Positions 37,883 to 47,829 of a DNA stretch of 64,000 nucleotides are shown here, in pieces; position 1 is the first letter of the stretch; every line of letters begins with the position of its first letter. This DNA is from Pseudomonas parasichuanensis (lineage in GTDB: Bacteria; Pseudomonadota; Gammaproteobacteria; Pseudomonadales; Pseudomonadaceae): positions 1 to 64,000 of the forward strand of contig NZ_BQHO01000019.1 of NCBI RefSeq assembly GCF_021601385.1, given 5' to 3'. Both the position numbers and the translations under genes were made by a program. The notes beneath the pieces are model-generated. The model did no database searches, was not told where the DNA came from, and saw nothing but the letters and a program-made list of their open reading frames with translations.

Positions 37883-39259
37883 TCAGCACTCGATGGCGCT
37901 GACGGCGAGGCCCCCGCGCGAGGTTTCCTTGTACTTGTCGTGCATGTCGGCGCCGGTGTCGCGCATGGTGCGGATCACCTGGTCGAGGGAGATGAAGTGC
38001 TCGCCGTCGCCGCGCAGGGCCATTTGCACGGCGTTGATCGCTTTTACCGCAGCGATGGCGTTGCGCTCGATGCACGGTACCTGGACCAGGCCACCGACCG
38101 GGTCGCAGGTGAGCCCGAGGTTGTGCTCCAGGGCGATCTCGGCGGCGTTTTCCAGTTGCGGCGGGGTGGCACCGAGCACTTCGGCCAGGCCAGCGGCGGC
38201 CATGGCGCAGGCCGAGCCGACCTCGCCCTGGCAGCCGACCTCGGCGCCGGAAATCGACGCGTTCTTCTTGCACAGGATGCCGACGGCTGCGGCACCGAGG
38301 AAGAAGTCGACCACGTTGGACTCGTCCACCACGTCGGAAAAACGCATGTAGTAGTGCAGCACCGCCGGGATGATCCCCGCCGCGCCGTTGGTGGGCGCGG
38401 TGACCATGCGCCCGCCGGCGGCGTTTTCTTCGTTGACCGCCAGGGCGAACAGGTTGACCCATTCCATGGCGCTCATGGTCGAGCCGATCACATTGGGTTT
38501 GCCGATCTCCTGCAGGCTGCGGTGCAGCTTGGCGGCGCGGCGGCGCACATTGAGCCCGCCGGGCAAGGTGCCCTCGTGCTTGAGGCCGTTGCTCACGCAT
38601 TCCTGCATGGCGCTCCAGAGCTTGAGCAGGCCGGCGCGGATCTCTTCCTCAGTGCGCCAGACCTTCTCGTTCTCCAGCATCAATTGCGACACGCGCAGGT
38701 CGTTTTGCTTGCACAGGCGCAGCAGCTCGGCGGCGCTGTTGAAATCGTACGGCAGCACGGTCTGGTCGGCGTCCAGCACGCCGCTGGCAGCCTGGGCGGC
38801 ATCGACCACGAAACCGCCGCCCACCGAGTAGTAGGTGTCGCGGTGCAACTCGCCGCCCTCGCCTTCGGCCACCAGGGTCATGGCGTTGGGGTGGTACGGC
38901 AGGTTCTCGTCCAGCAGCAGCATGTCGCGGGCCCAGACGAATTCGATGGGCAGGCGGTTGTCGAGCTTGAGCACGTTGGTTTCGCGCAGGTCGGCGATGC
39001 GCGGGGTGATCTGGGCCGGGTCGATGGCGTCGGGCCATTCGCCCATCAGGCCCATGATGGTGGCGCTGTCGGTGCCATGCCCGACACCGGTGGCCGACAG
39101 CGAGCCATACAGCCGCACTTCGATGCGCCGCACCTGGTCCAGCTCGCCGCGTTGGCGCAGGCCCTGGACGAACAGGGCGCCGGCGCGCATGGGGCCGACG
39201 GTGTGGGAGCTGGAAGGCCCGACACCGATCTTGAACAGGTCGAACACGCTGATGGCCAT
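37883..39259 (-). CDS. sdaB: L-serine dehydratase (iron-sulfur)
   Basis: Turns L-serine into pyruvate and ammonia, completing the betaine-to-pyruvate route in which glyA makes serine. The 458 residues are a single-chain 4Fe-4S enzyme: 'GVGPSSSHTVGPMRAG' opens the beta domain and the cluster Cys are in 'LTCDPVGGLVQVPCIERNA' and further on. The start at 39259 follows GAGGTGA; the longer open frame is not used. In Pseudomonas this gene is part of the GbdR regulon. Confidence 0.94.
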   Translation of the reverse strand: MAISVFDLFKIGVGPSSSHTVGPMRAGALFVQGLRQRGELDQVRRIEVRLYGSLSATGVGHGTDSATIMGLMGEWPDAIDPAQITPRIADLRETNVLKLDNRLPIEFVWARDMLLLDENLPYHPNAMTLVAEGEGGELHRDTYYSVGGGFVVDAAQAASGVLDADQTVLPYDFNSAAELLRLCKQNDLRVSQLMLENEKVWRTEEEIRAGLLKLWSAMQECVSNGLKHEGTLPGGLNVRRRAAKLHRSLQEIGKPNVIGSTMSAMEWVNLFALAVNEENAAGGRMVTAPTNGAAGIIPAVLHYYMRFSDVVDESNVVDFFLGAAAVGILCKKNASISGAEVGCQGEVGSACAMAAAGLAEVLGATPPQLENAAEIALEHNLGLTCDPVGGLVQVPCIERNAIAAVKAINAVQMALRGDGEHFISLDQVIRTMRDTGADMHDKYKETSRGGLAVSAIEC

Positions 39260-39702
39260 TGTCGCTTCACCTCTTGATGGGCTTGCCTGGTCGCGCCAAA
39301 CGCCGCCTTGCACAACTGCTAGGCTGAAGCGTCGAGCCGCCTTGGAATGCTCGCATCATCGGGCTTTTGCCCACCCCCTCGCCGTCTGCAACCGACGTAC
39401 TTTTGTCCAGCTGCGCCGCACTGATCCGGTCCGGTTCGCGCCGTTTTGCAGCGCTCGGACGGCGTAAAAACCCGGCCATGGGGGTGGAAAAATCCAGTTG
39501 CGACATTGCCCGTACTGGATGCGACCCGTCCTGTACTGGATACGACGCCACCAGTAGGCGATTGCCGAACGCTGGAGGATTATCGAAAGCGACTCGTTTT
39601 GCACGGCCTCGCATCCTGCCCTCTGCAGGCCTGGCTGATCGGCCCGCTAGAAAGCGCCGACGGCCCCCGCGAACCCGAAGATAAAATCACAGGAGTCCAC
39701 CT
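39260..39702. other. divergent regulatory region sdaB-cbcX
   Basis: No gene is supported. The interval holds the promoters of sdaB (leftward) and cbcXWV (rightward) and 21-bp-spaced direct repeats at 39498-39546 described separately. Confidence 0.6.
39498..39546. promoter_or_regulatory. candidate GbdR operator upstream of cbcX
   Basis: GTACTGGATGCGAC (39512-39525) recurs as GTACTGGATACGAC (39533-39546), offset 21 bases, and CGAC also occurs at 39501, one more 21-base step upstream. In-phase direct repeats are typical of AraC-type activators, and GbdR is the regulator encoded next door. They lie about 160 bases before the cbcX ATG. Confidence 0.6.
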
Positions 39703-40650
39703 ATGAAAGCTTCACCCTCGCTGTTGCTGGTTGCGATGTTGTCCGCTCCATTGCTGGCCCAGGCTGCAGAACCCGAACAGTGCCAGACGGTACGGTTCTC
39801 CGACGTCGGCTGGACCGACATCACCGTGACCACCGCGATGACCAGCGTGGTGCTCGAGGCCTTGGGGTACAAGACTCACACCAACATGATCTCGGTGCCG
39901 GTGACCTACAAGTCGCTGGCCGGGGGCAAGGACCTCGACGTGTTCCTCGGCAACTGGATGCCGACCATGGAAAACGACATCAAGCAGTACCGCGATGCCG
40001 GTACCGTCGAGACCGTGCGCGCCAACCTGGAGAACGCCAAGTACACCCTGGCGGTGCCCCAGGCGCTGTATGACAAGGGCCTGAAGGATTTTGCCGACAT
40101 CCCCAAGTTCAAGAAGGAACTGGAAGGCAAGATCTACGGCATCGAGCCGGGCAACGACGGCAACCGCACCATCCAGAGCATGATCGACAAGGACGCCTTC
40201 GGCCTCAAGACAGCCGGCTTCAAGCTGGTGCAGTCCAGCGAGGCGGGCATGCTGTCGCAGGTCGATCGTGCGCAAAAACGGGGTGAGGCGGTGGTGTTCC
40301 TGGGTTGGGAACCGCACCCGATGAACAAGCGCTTCGCCATGAAGTACCTCACCGGCGGCGATGAGTATTTCGGCCCCGACTTCGGCAAGGCCACCGTGCT
40401 GACCAACACCCGCAAGGGCTATGCGCAGGAATGCAGCAACGTCGGCCAGCTGTTGAAGAATCTGTCGTTCACCCTCGACATGGAAAGCGAGCTGATGGGC
40501 AAGGTGCTGGACGACAAGATGAAAGCCGACGCGGCCGCCAAGGCGTGGCTGAAGAACAACCCGCAAGTGCTCGACACCTGGCTGGCCGGGGTGACGACCG
40601 TGGATGGCAAACCGGGCCTTGAGGCGGCCAAGGCCAAACTGACGCAATAA
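39703..40650 (+). CDS. cbcX: choline/betaine substrate-binding protein
   Basis: The periplasmic receptor for choline of the CbcXWV importer. The 315 residues include a signal peptide (to 'LAQAAEPEQC') and the aromatic-cage tryptophans 'VGWTDI', 'LGNWMPTM' and 'FLGWEPHPMN'. It is a close relative of CaiX. A strong hairpin separates it from cbcW, so its message can exceed that of the membrane part. Confidence 0.95.
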   Translation: MKASPSLLLVAMLSAPLLAQAAEPEQCQTVRFSDVGWTDITVTTAMTSVVLEALGYKTHTNMISVPVTYKSLAGGKDLDVFLGNWMPTMENDIKQYRDAGTVETVRANLENAKYTLAVPQALYDKGLKDFADIPKFKKELEGKIYGIEPGNDGNRTIQSMIDKDAFGLKTAGFKLVQSSEAGMLSQVDRAQKRGEAVVFLGWEPHPMNKRFAMKYLTGGDEYFGPDFGKATVLTNTRKGYAQECSNVGQLLKNLSFTLDMESELMGKVLDDKMKADAAAKAWLKNNPQVLDTWLAGVTTVDGKPGLEAAKAKLTQ

Positions 40651-40673
40651 CGCAAGGCGCTATGGCAACACCG

Positions 40674-40697
40674 CGGGGTGGGACCGTGCCCACCCCG
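40674..40697 (+). terminator. attenuator hairpin between cbcX and cbcW
   Basis: CGGGGTGGG and CCCACCCCG form a perfect nine-pair stem with a six-base loop, with no T-run after it. It probably acts as an RNA stabiliser or partial stop that raises CbcX over CbcWV. Confidence 0.65.
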
Positions 40698-40734
40698 AAC
40701 TGATTTCAATCTTTGCAGGTGGAAGCTCGCTATC

Positions 40735-41580
40735 ATGCTTATCGATCAGAAAATACCCCTGGGGCAGTACATCGCCTCATTCGTCGAATGGTTGACCCAG
40801 AATGGCGCCGATTACTTCGACGCCATCGCCAAGGGCCTGGAGTTCATGATCCATGGCGTCACCGGCGCCCTGACCTGGTTCAACCCGTTCGTGCTCATCG
40901 CCCTGTTCGCCGCCCTCGCGCACCTGATCCAGCGCAAATGGGCCCTTACCGTATTCGTCGCCCTGTCGTTCCTGCTGATCCTCAACCTGGGGTACTGGCA
41001 GGAAACCATGGAAACCCTGGCGCAAGTGAGCTTCGCTACCGTGGTGTGCGTGGCCATCGGCGTGCCGCTGGGCATCGTCGCCGCGCACAAACCGATGTTC
41101 TACACCGGCATGCGCCCGGTGCTGGACCTGATGCAGACCGTACCCACCTTCGTGTACCTGATCCCTACGTTGACCCTGTTCGGCCTGGGCGTGGTGCCGG
41201 GGCTGATCTCGACGGTGGTGTTCGCCATCGCCGCGCCCATCCGCCTCACTTACCTGGGCATCTGCGACGTGCCGCAGGAGCTGCTCGACGCCGGCAAGGC
41301 CTTCGGCTGCTCGCGCCGCCAGCTGCTGACCCGCATCGAACTGCCCCACGCCATGCCGAGCATCGCCGCCGGCGTGACGCAATGCATCATGCTGTCGCTG
41401 TCGATGGTGGTGATCGCCGCCCTGGTGGGCGCCGACGGCCTGGGCAAACCTGTGGTCAACGCACTGAACACCGCCGATATCTCGCTCGGCTTCGAAGCGG
41501 GCCTGGCGATCGTGCTGCTGGCGATCATGCTGGACCGTATCTGCAAGCAACCGGAACTGCCGGTAAGGGGTGAGGCATGA
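40735..41580 (+). CDS. cbcW: choline/betaine/carnitine ABC permease
   Basis: The inner-membrane channel shared by CbcX, CaiX and BetX. The 281 residues hold about six spans (such as 'FVLIALFAALAHLIQRKWAL') and the EAA loop ('LLDAGKAFGCSRRQLLTRIE') that docks the ATPase. The start at 40735 ('MLIDQKIPLGQYIASF') is chosen since upstream residues have no ribosome site. It overlaps cbcV by four bases. Confidence 0.94.
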   Translation: MLIDQKIPLGQYIASFVEWLTQNGADYFDAIAKGLEFMIHGVTGALTWFNPFVLIALFAALAHLIQRKWALTVFVALSFLLILNLGYWQETMETLAQVSFATVVCVAIGVPLGIVAAHKPMFYTGMRPVLDLMQTVPTFVYLIPTLTLFGLGVVPGLISTVVFAIAAPIRLTYLGICDVPQELLDAGKAFGCSRRQLLTRIELPHAMPSIAAGVTQCIMLSLSMVVIAALVGADGLGKPVVNALNTADISLGFEAGLAIVLLAIMLDRICKQPELPVRGEA

Positions 41581-42755
41581 GCATCATTCGTTTCGAAGAC
41601 GTCGACGTCATCTTCTCCAGCAAGCCGCGCGAGGCGCTGGCGCTGCTGGACGAAGGCAAGACCCGTGAACAGATCCTCAAGCAGACCGGCCTTGTGGTCG
41701 GTGTCGAGAAGGCCAACCTGGACATCAACAAGGGCGAGATCTGCGTGCTCATGGGGCTGTCCGGTTCGGGCAAGTCGAGCCTGCTGCGCTGCATCAACGG
41801 CCTGAACACCGTCAGCCGCGGCAAGCTGTTCGTCGAGCACGAAGGCAAGCACATCGACATCGCCCACTGCACCCCGGCAGAGCTGAAGATGATGCGCACC
41901 AAGCGCATCGCCATGGTGTTCCAGAAGTTCGCCCTGATGCCCTGGCTGACGGTGCGCGAGAACATCAGCTTCGGCCTGGAAATGCAGGGCCGCCCGGAGA
42001 AGGAACGGCGCAAGCTGGTCGATGAAAAGCTCGAACTGGTGGGCCTGACCCAATGGCGCAATAAAAAGCCCGACGAGCTCTCCGGTGGCATGCAGCAACG
42101 CGTGGGCCTGGCCCGGGCGCTGGCGATGGATGCCGACATCCTGCTGATGGACGAACCGTTCTCGGCGCTCGACCCGTTAATCCGCCAGGGCCTGCAGGAT
42201 GAGCTGCTGGCCCTGCAAAGCAAACTCAGCAAGACCATCGTGTTCGTCAGCCACGACCTGGACGAGGCCCTGAAGCTGGGCAGCCGCATCGCCATCATGA
42301 AGGACGGGCGGATCATCCAGTACAGCAAGCCCGAAGAGATCGTGCTGAACCCGGCCGACGAGTACGTGCGTACTTTCGTCGCCCACACCAACCCGCTGAA
42401 CGTGCTGTGCGGCCGCAGCCTGATGCGCACCCTGGACAAGTGCAAGCGGGTCAACGGCTCGGTGTGCCTGGACCCGGGCGGCGATTCGTGGCTGGACCTG
42501 GGCGAAGGCAACTCGATCAAGCGCGCGCGCCAAGGGCAGAACGGGCTGGACATGCAGAACTGGGTGCCGGGGCAGGCCGTGGAGGCGCTGGATCGCCGGC
42601 CGACCGTGGTGCACGCCGACATCGGCATGCGCGAGGCGCTGCAGATTCGTTACCAGACTGGCAACAAGCTGGTGCTGCAGGAAAACAACAAGCTCGTGGG
42701 GATTTTGGGGGATACCGAGCTGTATCACGCGTTGTTGGGCAAGACACACGGGTGA
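41577..42755 (+). CDS. cbcV: choline/betaine/carnitine ABC ATPase
   Basis: The ATPase of the importer. It has 392 residues with Walker A 'LMGLSGSGKSSLLRCINGL', signature 'LSGGMQQRVGLARALAM' and Walker B 'ADILLMDEPFSALDP'. An extended C-terminal part (from about residue 285) resembles the regulatory domain of ProV/OpuAA ATPases. The ATGA overlap with cbcW couples translation. Confidence 0.95.
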   Translation: MSIIRFEDVDVIFSSKPREALALLDEGKTREQILKQTGLVVGVEKANLDINKGEICVLMGLSGSGKSSLLRCINGLNTVSRGKLFVEHEGKHIDIAHCTPAELKMMRTKRIAMVFQKFALMPWLTVRENISFGLEMQGRPEKERRKLVDEKLELVGLTQWRNKKPDELSGGMQQRVGLARALAMDADILLMDEPFSALDPLIRQGLQDELLALQSKLSKTIVFVSHDLDEALKLGSRIAIMKDGRIIQYSKPEEIVLNPADEYVRTFVAHTNPLNVLCGRSLMRTLDKCKRVNGSVCLDPGGDSWLDLGEGNSIKRARQGQNGLDMQNWVPGQAVEALDRRPTVVHADIGMREALQIRYQTGNKLVLQENNKLVGILGDTELYHALLGKTHG

Positions 42756-42760
42756 TGCAA

Positions 42761-42866
42761 TTGGGGCCGCCTTGCGGCCCTTTCGCCGGCAAGCCGGCTC
42801 CCACAGGGCGTTGCGTATGCCTTGTGGGAGCCGGCTTGCCGGCGAAAGGGCTGCAAAGCAGCCCCA
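42761..42866. repeat. REP pair
   Basis: Inverted pair, extended by GGGGC and GCCCC ends, between the convergent cbcV and hisF genes. It can form a stem of about 40 pairs and end both transcripts. Confidence 0.85.
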
Positions 42867-42875
42867 ATCAAGTTT

Positions 42876-43646
42876 TCAGCGAACCACGATCCCGCGCGAA
42901 GCCATGTAGGCCTTGGCCTCTGGCACGGTGTACTCGCCAAAGTGGAAGATGCTCGCCGCCAGCACCGCGCTGGCATGCCCTTCCAGAATCCCGTCGGCCA
43001 GGTGCTGCAGGTTGCCCACACCACCGGAGGCAATCACCGGGATCCCCAGCGCATCGCTGATGGCGCGGGTCACGCCCAGGTCGAAACCGTTCTTCATGCC
43101 GTCCTGGTCCATGCTGGTCAGCAGGATCTCACCGGCCCCCAGGCCTTCCATCTTCTTCGCCCACTCCACCGCATCCAGCCCGGTAGGCTTGCGCCCGCCG
43201 TGGGTGAAGATCTCCCAGCGCGGGGTTTCACCCGGGCCTGAGACCTTCTTGGCGTCGATGGCGACGACGATGCACTGCGACCCGAAACGGTCGGCCGCTT
43301 CGCCGACGAACTCAGGGTTGAACACCGCGGCGGTGTTGATCGAGACCTTGTCGGCACCGGCGTTGAGCAGGTTGCGGATATCTTGCACGGTGCGCACGCC
43401 ACCGCCCACGGTCAGCGGGATGAATACCTGGCTGGCCATGCGCTCGACGGTATGCAAGGTGGTGTCACGGCCATCGACGCTGGCGGTGATATCCAGGAAG
43501 GTGATCTCGTCCGCGCCCTGCTCGTTGTAGCGCCGGGCAATTTCCACCGGGTCACCGGCATCGCGGATGTTCTCGAACTTGACGCCCTTGACCACCCGGC
43601 CGTTGTCCACGTCCAGGCAAGGGATGATGCGCTTGGCCAGTGCCAT
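42876..43646 (-). CDS. hisF: imidazole glycerol phosphate synthase cyclase subunit
   Basis: HisF makes imidazole glycerol phosphate and AICAR using ammonia from HisH. The 256 residues form a TIM barrel with catalytic Asp in '[15 protein letters not shown]' and later 'IVVAIDAKK'. A single base-scale gap to hisA shows operon membership. It is the last gene of hisB-hisH-DUF2164-hisA-hisF here. Confidence 0.97.
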   Translation of the reverse strand: MALAKRIIPCLDVDNGRVVKGVKFENIRDAGDPVEIARRYNEQGADEITFLDITASVDGRDTTLHTVERMASQVFIPLTVGGGVRTVQDIRNLLNAGADKVSINTAAVFNPEFVGEAADRFGSQCIVVAIDAKKVSGPGETPRWEIFTHGGRKPTGLDAVEWAKKMEGLGAGEILLTSMDQDGMKNGFDLGVTRAISDALGIPVIASGGVGNLQHLADGILEGHASAVLAASIFHFGEYTVPEAKAYMASRGIVVR

Positions 43647-43655
43647 GGTCGCTCC

Positions 43656-44393
43656 TCAGCCTTGGTAGTTGTCGCAGAAGGCCTGGGCCTCGGCGACGTC
43701 GAGGGTGCCTTCGTAGATGGCACGGCCGGTGATGGCGCCGATGATGCCGGGGGCCTTGGCGTCCAGCAGGGCCTTGATGTCACCCAGGTTGTGAATGCCG
43801 CCCGAGGCGATCACCGGAATGCGCGTGGCTTCGGCCAGGGCCTTGGTGAAGGGCACGTTGCAGCCCTGCATCATGCCGTCCTTGGCGATGTCGGTGTAGA
43901 CGATCGACGAGACGCCATCGGCCTCGAAACGCTTGGCCAGGTCGATGACCTGCACGCTGCTCACTTCGGCCCAGCCGTCGGTGGCGACGAAACCGTCCTT
44001 GGCGTCCAGGCCAACGATGATCCGGCCTGGGAAGGCTTTGCACGCCTCGGCAACGAACTCCGGCTGCTTGACCGCCTTGGTGCCGATGATCACGTGGCTG
44101 ACGCCGGCCTTGACGTAGTGCTCGATGGTTTCCAGCGAGCGGATGCCGCCGCCGATCTGGATCGGCAGGTTCGGGTAGCGCTTGGCGATGGCGGTGACCA
44201 CTTCACCGTTGACCGGCTGGCCTTCGAAGGCGCCGTTGAGGTCGACCAGGTGCAGGCGGCGGCAGCCACCCTCGACCCATTTGGCGGCCATGCTCACCGG
44301 GTCGTCGGAGAATACCGTGGAGTCTTCCATGCGGCCTTGGCGCAGACGCACGCAAGCGCCGTCCTTCAGATCGATAGCGGGGATAATCAGCAT
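43656..44393 (-). CDS. hisA: ProFAR isomerase
   Basis: Isomerises the ProFAR intermediate in histidine synthesis. A TIM-barrel protein of 245 residues with '[18 protein letters not shown]' at the start and phosphate-binding loops '[13 protein letters not shown]' and '[13 protein letters not shown]'. It sits nine bases before hisF. Confidence 0.97.
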   Translation of the reverse strand: MLIIPAIDLKDGACVRLRQGRMEDSTVFSDDPVSMAAKWVEGGCRRLHLVDLNGAFEGQPVNGEVVTAIAKRYPNLPIQIGGGIRSLETIEHYVKAGVSHVIIGTKAVKQPEFVAEACKAFPGRIIVGLDAKDGFVATDGWAEVSSVQVIDLAKRFEADGVSSIVYTDIAKDGMMQGCNVPFTKALAEATRIPVIASGGIHNLGDIKALLDAKAPGIIGAITGRAIYEGTLDVAEAQAFCDNYQG

Positions 44394-44420
44394 CTTGGAA
44401 ACCTGTCTTGTTCGTTGAGT

Positions 44421-44681
44421 TCAGGGCTTCTCGAGCGCCCACAGGTCGCTTTCGATGCTCTCGAACCGCTCCTTGAGGTGCAGCTGAACATCGGCAATCA
44501 CCCTGTTGTAGTAATAAGGAGCAACCTCTCTGGCAAACACCTCGAGGACCTCGGCCACCTCGAACGACCCCAGCTGCAGCTCGAAACGGTCTTCGAGGAA
44601 GCGCTTGAGCGTGTCGAGCGCTTCGCGCTCCTGCTCGGGGGCCAGCGTGAGGATCGGCGCCTTGGTCCGCGACCTGCTCAT
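44421..44681 (-). CDS. DUF2164 protein in the his operon
   Basis: An 86-residue protein ('LDTLKRFLEDRFELQLGSFE', 'VAPYYYNRVIADVQLHLKER') of the DUF2164 family, which often sits in Pseudomonas his operons. It begins one base after the hisH stop. No catalytic residues are evident; it is predicted to be a small helical protein. Its role is not known. Confidence 0.85.
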   Translation of the reverse strand: MSRSRTKAPILTLAPEQEREALDTLKRFLEDRFELQLGSFEVAEVLEVFAREVAPYYYNRVIADVQLHLKERFESIESDLWALEKP

Positions 44682-45320
44682 TTACCAGCGCCCATCCCAG
44701 GCGACGAAGTTCTGCAGCAGTTGCAGGCCATGGGTATGGCTCTTCTCCGGGTGGAACTGCACGGCGAAGCGCGAGCCCTCGGCCAGGGCGGCGGCGAAAT
44801 CGACGCCGTAGTGGCCACGGCCGACGACCTGGCCCGGCTTGCCGGCATTGATGTAATAGCTGTGCACGAAGTAGAAGCGCGCGCGGTCGGGAATGTCGTG
44901 CCACAGCGGATGGTCGATGGTCTGGCCGACTTCGTTCCATCCCATGTGCGGCACTTTCAGGTGCTCGCCGTCTTCTTTGAGGTCTTTGCCGAAGAAGCGC
45001 ACTTGCCCTGGGAACAGGCCGATGCAGTCGACGCCGTCGTTCTCTTCGCTGTGCTCGAGCAGGGCTTGCATGCCCACGCAGATACCGAGGAACGGGCGGT
45101 CCTGGCTGACTTCGCGGACCAGGCTGTCGAAGCCCAGGCGGCGGATTTCGGCCATGCAGTCGCGGATCGCGCCAACACCGGGGAACACCACGCGGTCGGC
45201 TTCACGAATGACGGCAGCGTCGCTGGTGACCAGCACCTTGCCGGCACCCACGTGCTCGAGGGCCTTGGCCACCGAGTGCAGGTTGCCCATGCCATAGTCG
45301 ATTACGGCTACGGTCTGCAT
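44682..45320 (-). CDS. hisH: imidazole glycerol phosphate synthase glutaminase subunit
   Basis: A class I glutaminase supplying ammonia to HisF. Of 212 residues, the nucleophile Cys is in '[16 protein letters not shown]' and the His-Glu pair in '[14 protein letters not shown]'. It follows hisB without a gap. Confidence 0.97.
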   Translation of the reverse strand: MQTVAVIDYGMGNLHSVAKALEHVGAGKVLVTSDAAVIREADRVVFPGVGAIRDCMAEIRRLGFDSLVREVSQDRPFLGICVGMQALLEHSEENDGVDCIGLFPGQVRFFGKDLKEDGEHLKVPHMGWNEVGQTIDHPLWHDIPDRARFYFVHSYYINAGKPGQVVGRGHYGVDFAAALAEGSRFAVQFHPEKSHTHGLQLLQNFVAWDGRW

Positions 45321-45914
45321 TTACAGGCACCCTTTGGTCGATGGCATCTGCCCGGCCATGCGTTCGTCCTGCTCCACGGCCATGCGCAGCGCGCGGCCGA
45401 AGGCCTTGAACACGGTCTCGATCTGGTGGTGGGTGTTGTGGCCACGTAGGTTGTCGATGTGCAGGGTCACCAGGGCGTGGTTGACGAAGCCCTGGAAGAA
45501 CTCCTGGAACAGGTCGACGTCGAAGCCACCGACGCTGGCGCGGGTGTAGGGAACGTGCATCTGCAGGCCCGGGCGGCCGGAGAAGTCGATGACCACACGC
45601 GACAGGGCTTCGTCGAGCGGCACGTAGGCGTGGCCGTAGCGGAAGATGCCTTTCTTGTCGCCGATGGCCTGGGCAAACGCCTGGCCGAGGGTGATGCCGA
45701 CGTCTTCGACGGTGTGATGGTCATCGATATGCAGGTCGCCCTTGCATTCGATGTCCAGATCGATCAGCCCGTGCCGGGCGATCTGGTCGAGCATGTGTTC
45801 AAGGAAAGGCACGCCGATATCGAATCGGGCCTTACCAGTGCCATCGAGGTTGATCGAGCACTTGACCTGGGTTTCCAGGGTATTGCGCTCGACGGAAGCC
45901 TTACGTTCGACCAT
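45321..45914 (-). CDS. hisB: imidazoleglycerol-phosphate dehydratase
   Basis: A monofunctional HisB dehydratase of 197 residues. The metal-binding '[19 protein letters not shown]' motif is repeated as '[17 protein letters not shown]'. The start is set at 45914 (GGAG six bases upstream, '[17 protein letters not shown]'); the frame is open further. It is the first visible his gene here. Confidence 0.96.
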   Translation of the reverse strand: MVERKASVERNTLETQVKCSINLDGTGKARFDIGVPFLEHMLDQIARHGLIDLDIECKGDLHIDDHHTVEDVGITLGQAFAQAIGDKKGIFRYGHAYVPLDEALSRVVIDFSGRPGLQMHVPYTRASVGGFDVDLFQEFFQGFVNHALVTLHIDNLRGHNTHHQIETVFKAFGRALRMAVEQDERMAGQMPSTKGCL

Positions 45915-46053
45915 CACCAGCTCCGCAAAATCATTGGGCGAAAAGGGCAACATTATAGGCCCAGAACGCGCCAGCTTGAAACGCGGATGACATATGGCAG
46001 GGCAAGCGATTGCGGGGGGATAACAGGCTTACAGGTCTATACAAGCGTGTAGC

Positions 46054-46159
46054 TGGGGCTGCTTTGCAGCCCTTTCGCGGCACAAGGCCGCTCCTACAGA
46101 GGAATGCGGTCGCCTGCAGGAGCGGCCCTGCGTCGCGAAAGGGGCGCAACGCGCCCCCG
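46054..46159. repeat. REP pair, 'TAGGAGCGGCCTTGTG' family
   Basis: Inverted and slightly diverged pair between the hisB leader and the end of the OFA transporter gene. Confidence 0.85.
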
Positions 46160-46170
46160 GGCAATCTCAA

Positions 46171-47829
46171 TCAGTGAAACAGCACGGCCGTCTTCTGCAG
46201 GGTAATCCACACGCCCCAGGCCAGCGGAATCACCACCACCGCCCAGGCCAACAGCACCAGCGGCAGGCTGCCCGGCGCGGCATGCCATTCCAGCGAACGC
46301 GCGCTGTCGGCACCCTTGTCATGGCTCAGGGCACGCTCGGCGGCCAGTTCGGCCTCGGTCATGAAGTACTTGTCGGCCACCGGGCGTACCAGCATGTTGC
46401 AGATAAAGCCCAGCACCAGCAGGCCGGCGAGGATGTACAGGGTCATGTCGTAGGCGGCGGCCCGCTCCACGCCTGCCGCCAGCTGCGCTTCACGCAGGTA
46501 GGTAATCAGCACCGGGCCAAGCACGCCAGCGGCGGCCCAGGCGGTCAGCAGGCGACCGTGGATGGCACCGACCATCTGCGTGCCGAACAGGTCGGCCAGG
46601 TAGGCCGGCACCGTGGCGAAGCCACCGCCGTACATCGACAGGATGATGCAGAACGCCGCCACGAACAGCGCCACGTTGCCGATGTGGCCCATGTTCGGCA
46701 CCAGGCTGTAGAGGCCCACGCCCAGGGCGAAGAAGGCGAAGTAGGTGTTCTTGCGGCCGATGTAGTCGGAGAACGACGCCCAGAAGAAGCGCCCGCCGAT
46801 GTTGAACAGGCTGAGCAGGCCGGTGAAGCCGGCGGCGATGGCGGCGATCTGCGCCAGTTGCGCGGCGTTCAGCTCGCTGAAGGTCAGCTCGTTGCCCAGC
46901 AGCTTGCCGGCGAACACTTCCTGCAGCAGCGGCGAGGCCATGCCGAGGATGCCGATACCGGCCGAGACGTTCAGGCACAGCACCAGCCATACCAGGGCGA
47001 ACTGCGGGGTCTTCCAGGCCACGCTGACATGCACGTGGCGGTCGGTGACCATGGCGTTGGCCTTCTTCGCCGGCGGGGTCCAGCCCTCGGGCTTCCAGCC
47101 GGTGGGCGGTACGCGGTAGGCCAGGGCACCGGCGGTCATGAACACGAAGTAGATCGCGGCCATGGCTACGAAGCTCTGCCACACGCCCACTTCAGTGGCG
47201 CTGCCGAAATGGCCCATGAGTGCAGTCGCCAACGGCGCGCCAACCATGGCGCCACCCCCGAAGCCCATGATCGCCATGCCGGTGGCCATGCCGCGCTTGT
47301 CCGGGAACCACTTGATCAGGGTCGACACCGGCGAGATGTAGCCCAGGCCCAGGCCGATGCCACCGATTACCCCCGAACCGAGCCACATCAGCCACAGCTG
47401 ATGGGTCTTCACGCCGATCGCCGAGATCAGCAGGCCGCCGCACCAGCACAGTGCCGAGACCAGGCCGGCCTTGCGTGGGCCTGCGTGTTCCAGCCAGCCG
47501 CCGAGCACCGCGGCCGAGCAGCCGAGGAACACGAAGAACAGGGTGTAGATCCAGCTGAGCATGGAGATCGGCCAGTCGCACTCGGCGCTGAACAGGCGGG
47601 CCACGAAGCCCATGTCGGCAGCGCAGGCCACCGGCGCGCTGACGCCCAGGGCCTGGGACAGCGGCAGCCAGAACACCGAGAAGCCATAGGCCATGCCGAT
47701 GCACAGGTGGATGGCCAGGGCTGCCGGCGGTACCAGCCAGCGGTTGAAGCCCGGGCGGGCGATGATGCGCTCCTTCGACAGGAAGCCGGGCACGCTTACC
47801 GGCATCTCCGTCGTGATACTGCTGCTCAT
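46171..47829 (-). CDS. MFS transporter, oxalate/formate antiporter (OFA) family
   Basis: A 552-residue major-facilitator protein with about twelve to thirteen membrane segments. The N-terminal part has 'WLVPPAALAIHLCIGMAYGF', the MFS loop 'WFPDKRGMATGMAIMGFGGG' and an OFA-like long periplasmic insert with Cys. Substrate is unknown; relatives carry oxalate, formate or pyruvate. The start at 47829 follows AAGGAACG and skips a 31-residue upstream open stretch. It is transcribed alone. Confidence 0.88.
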   Translation of the reverse strand: MSSSITTEMPVSVPGFLSKERIIARPGFNRWLVPPAALAIHLCIGMAYGFSVFWLPLSQALGVSAPVACAADMGFVARLFSAECDWPISMLSWIYTLFFVFLGCSAAVLGGWLEHAGPRKAGLVSALCWCGGLLISAIGVKTHQLWLMWLGSGVIGGIGLGLGYISPVSTLIKWFPDKRGMATGMAIMGFGGGAMVGAPLATALMGHFGSATEVGVWQSFVAMAAIYFVFMTAGALAYRVPPTGWKPEGWTPPAKKANAMVTDRHVHVSVAWKTPQFALVWLVLCLNVSAGIGILGMASPLLQEVFAGKLLGNELTFSELNAAQLAQIAAIAAGFTGLLSLFNIGGRFFWASFSDYIGRKNTYFAFFALGVGLYSLVPNMGHIGNVALFVAAFCIILSMYGGGFATVPAYLADLFGTQMVGAIHGRLLTAWAAAGVLGPVLITYLREAQLAAGVERAAAYDMTLYILAGLLVLGFICNMLVRPVADKYFMTEAELAAERALSHDKGADSARSLEWHAAPGSLPLVLLAWAVVVIPLAWGVWITLQKTAVLFH

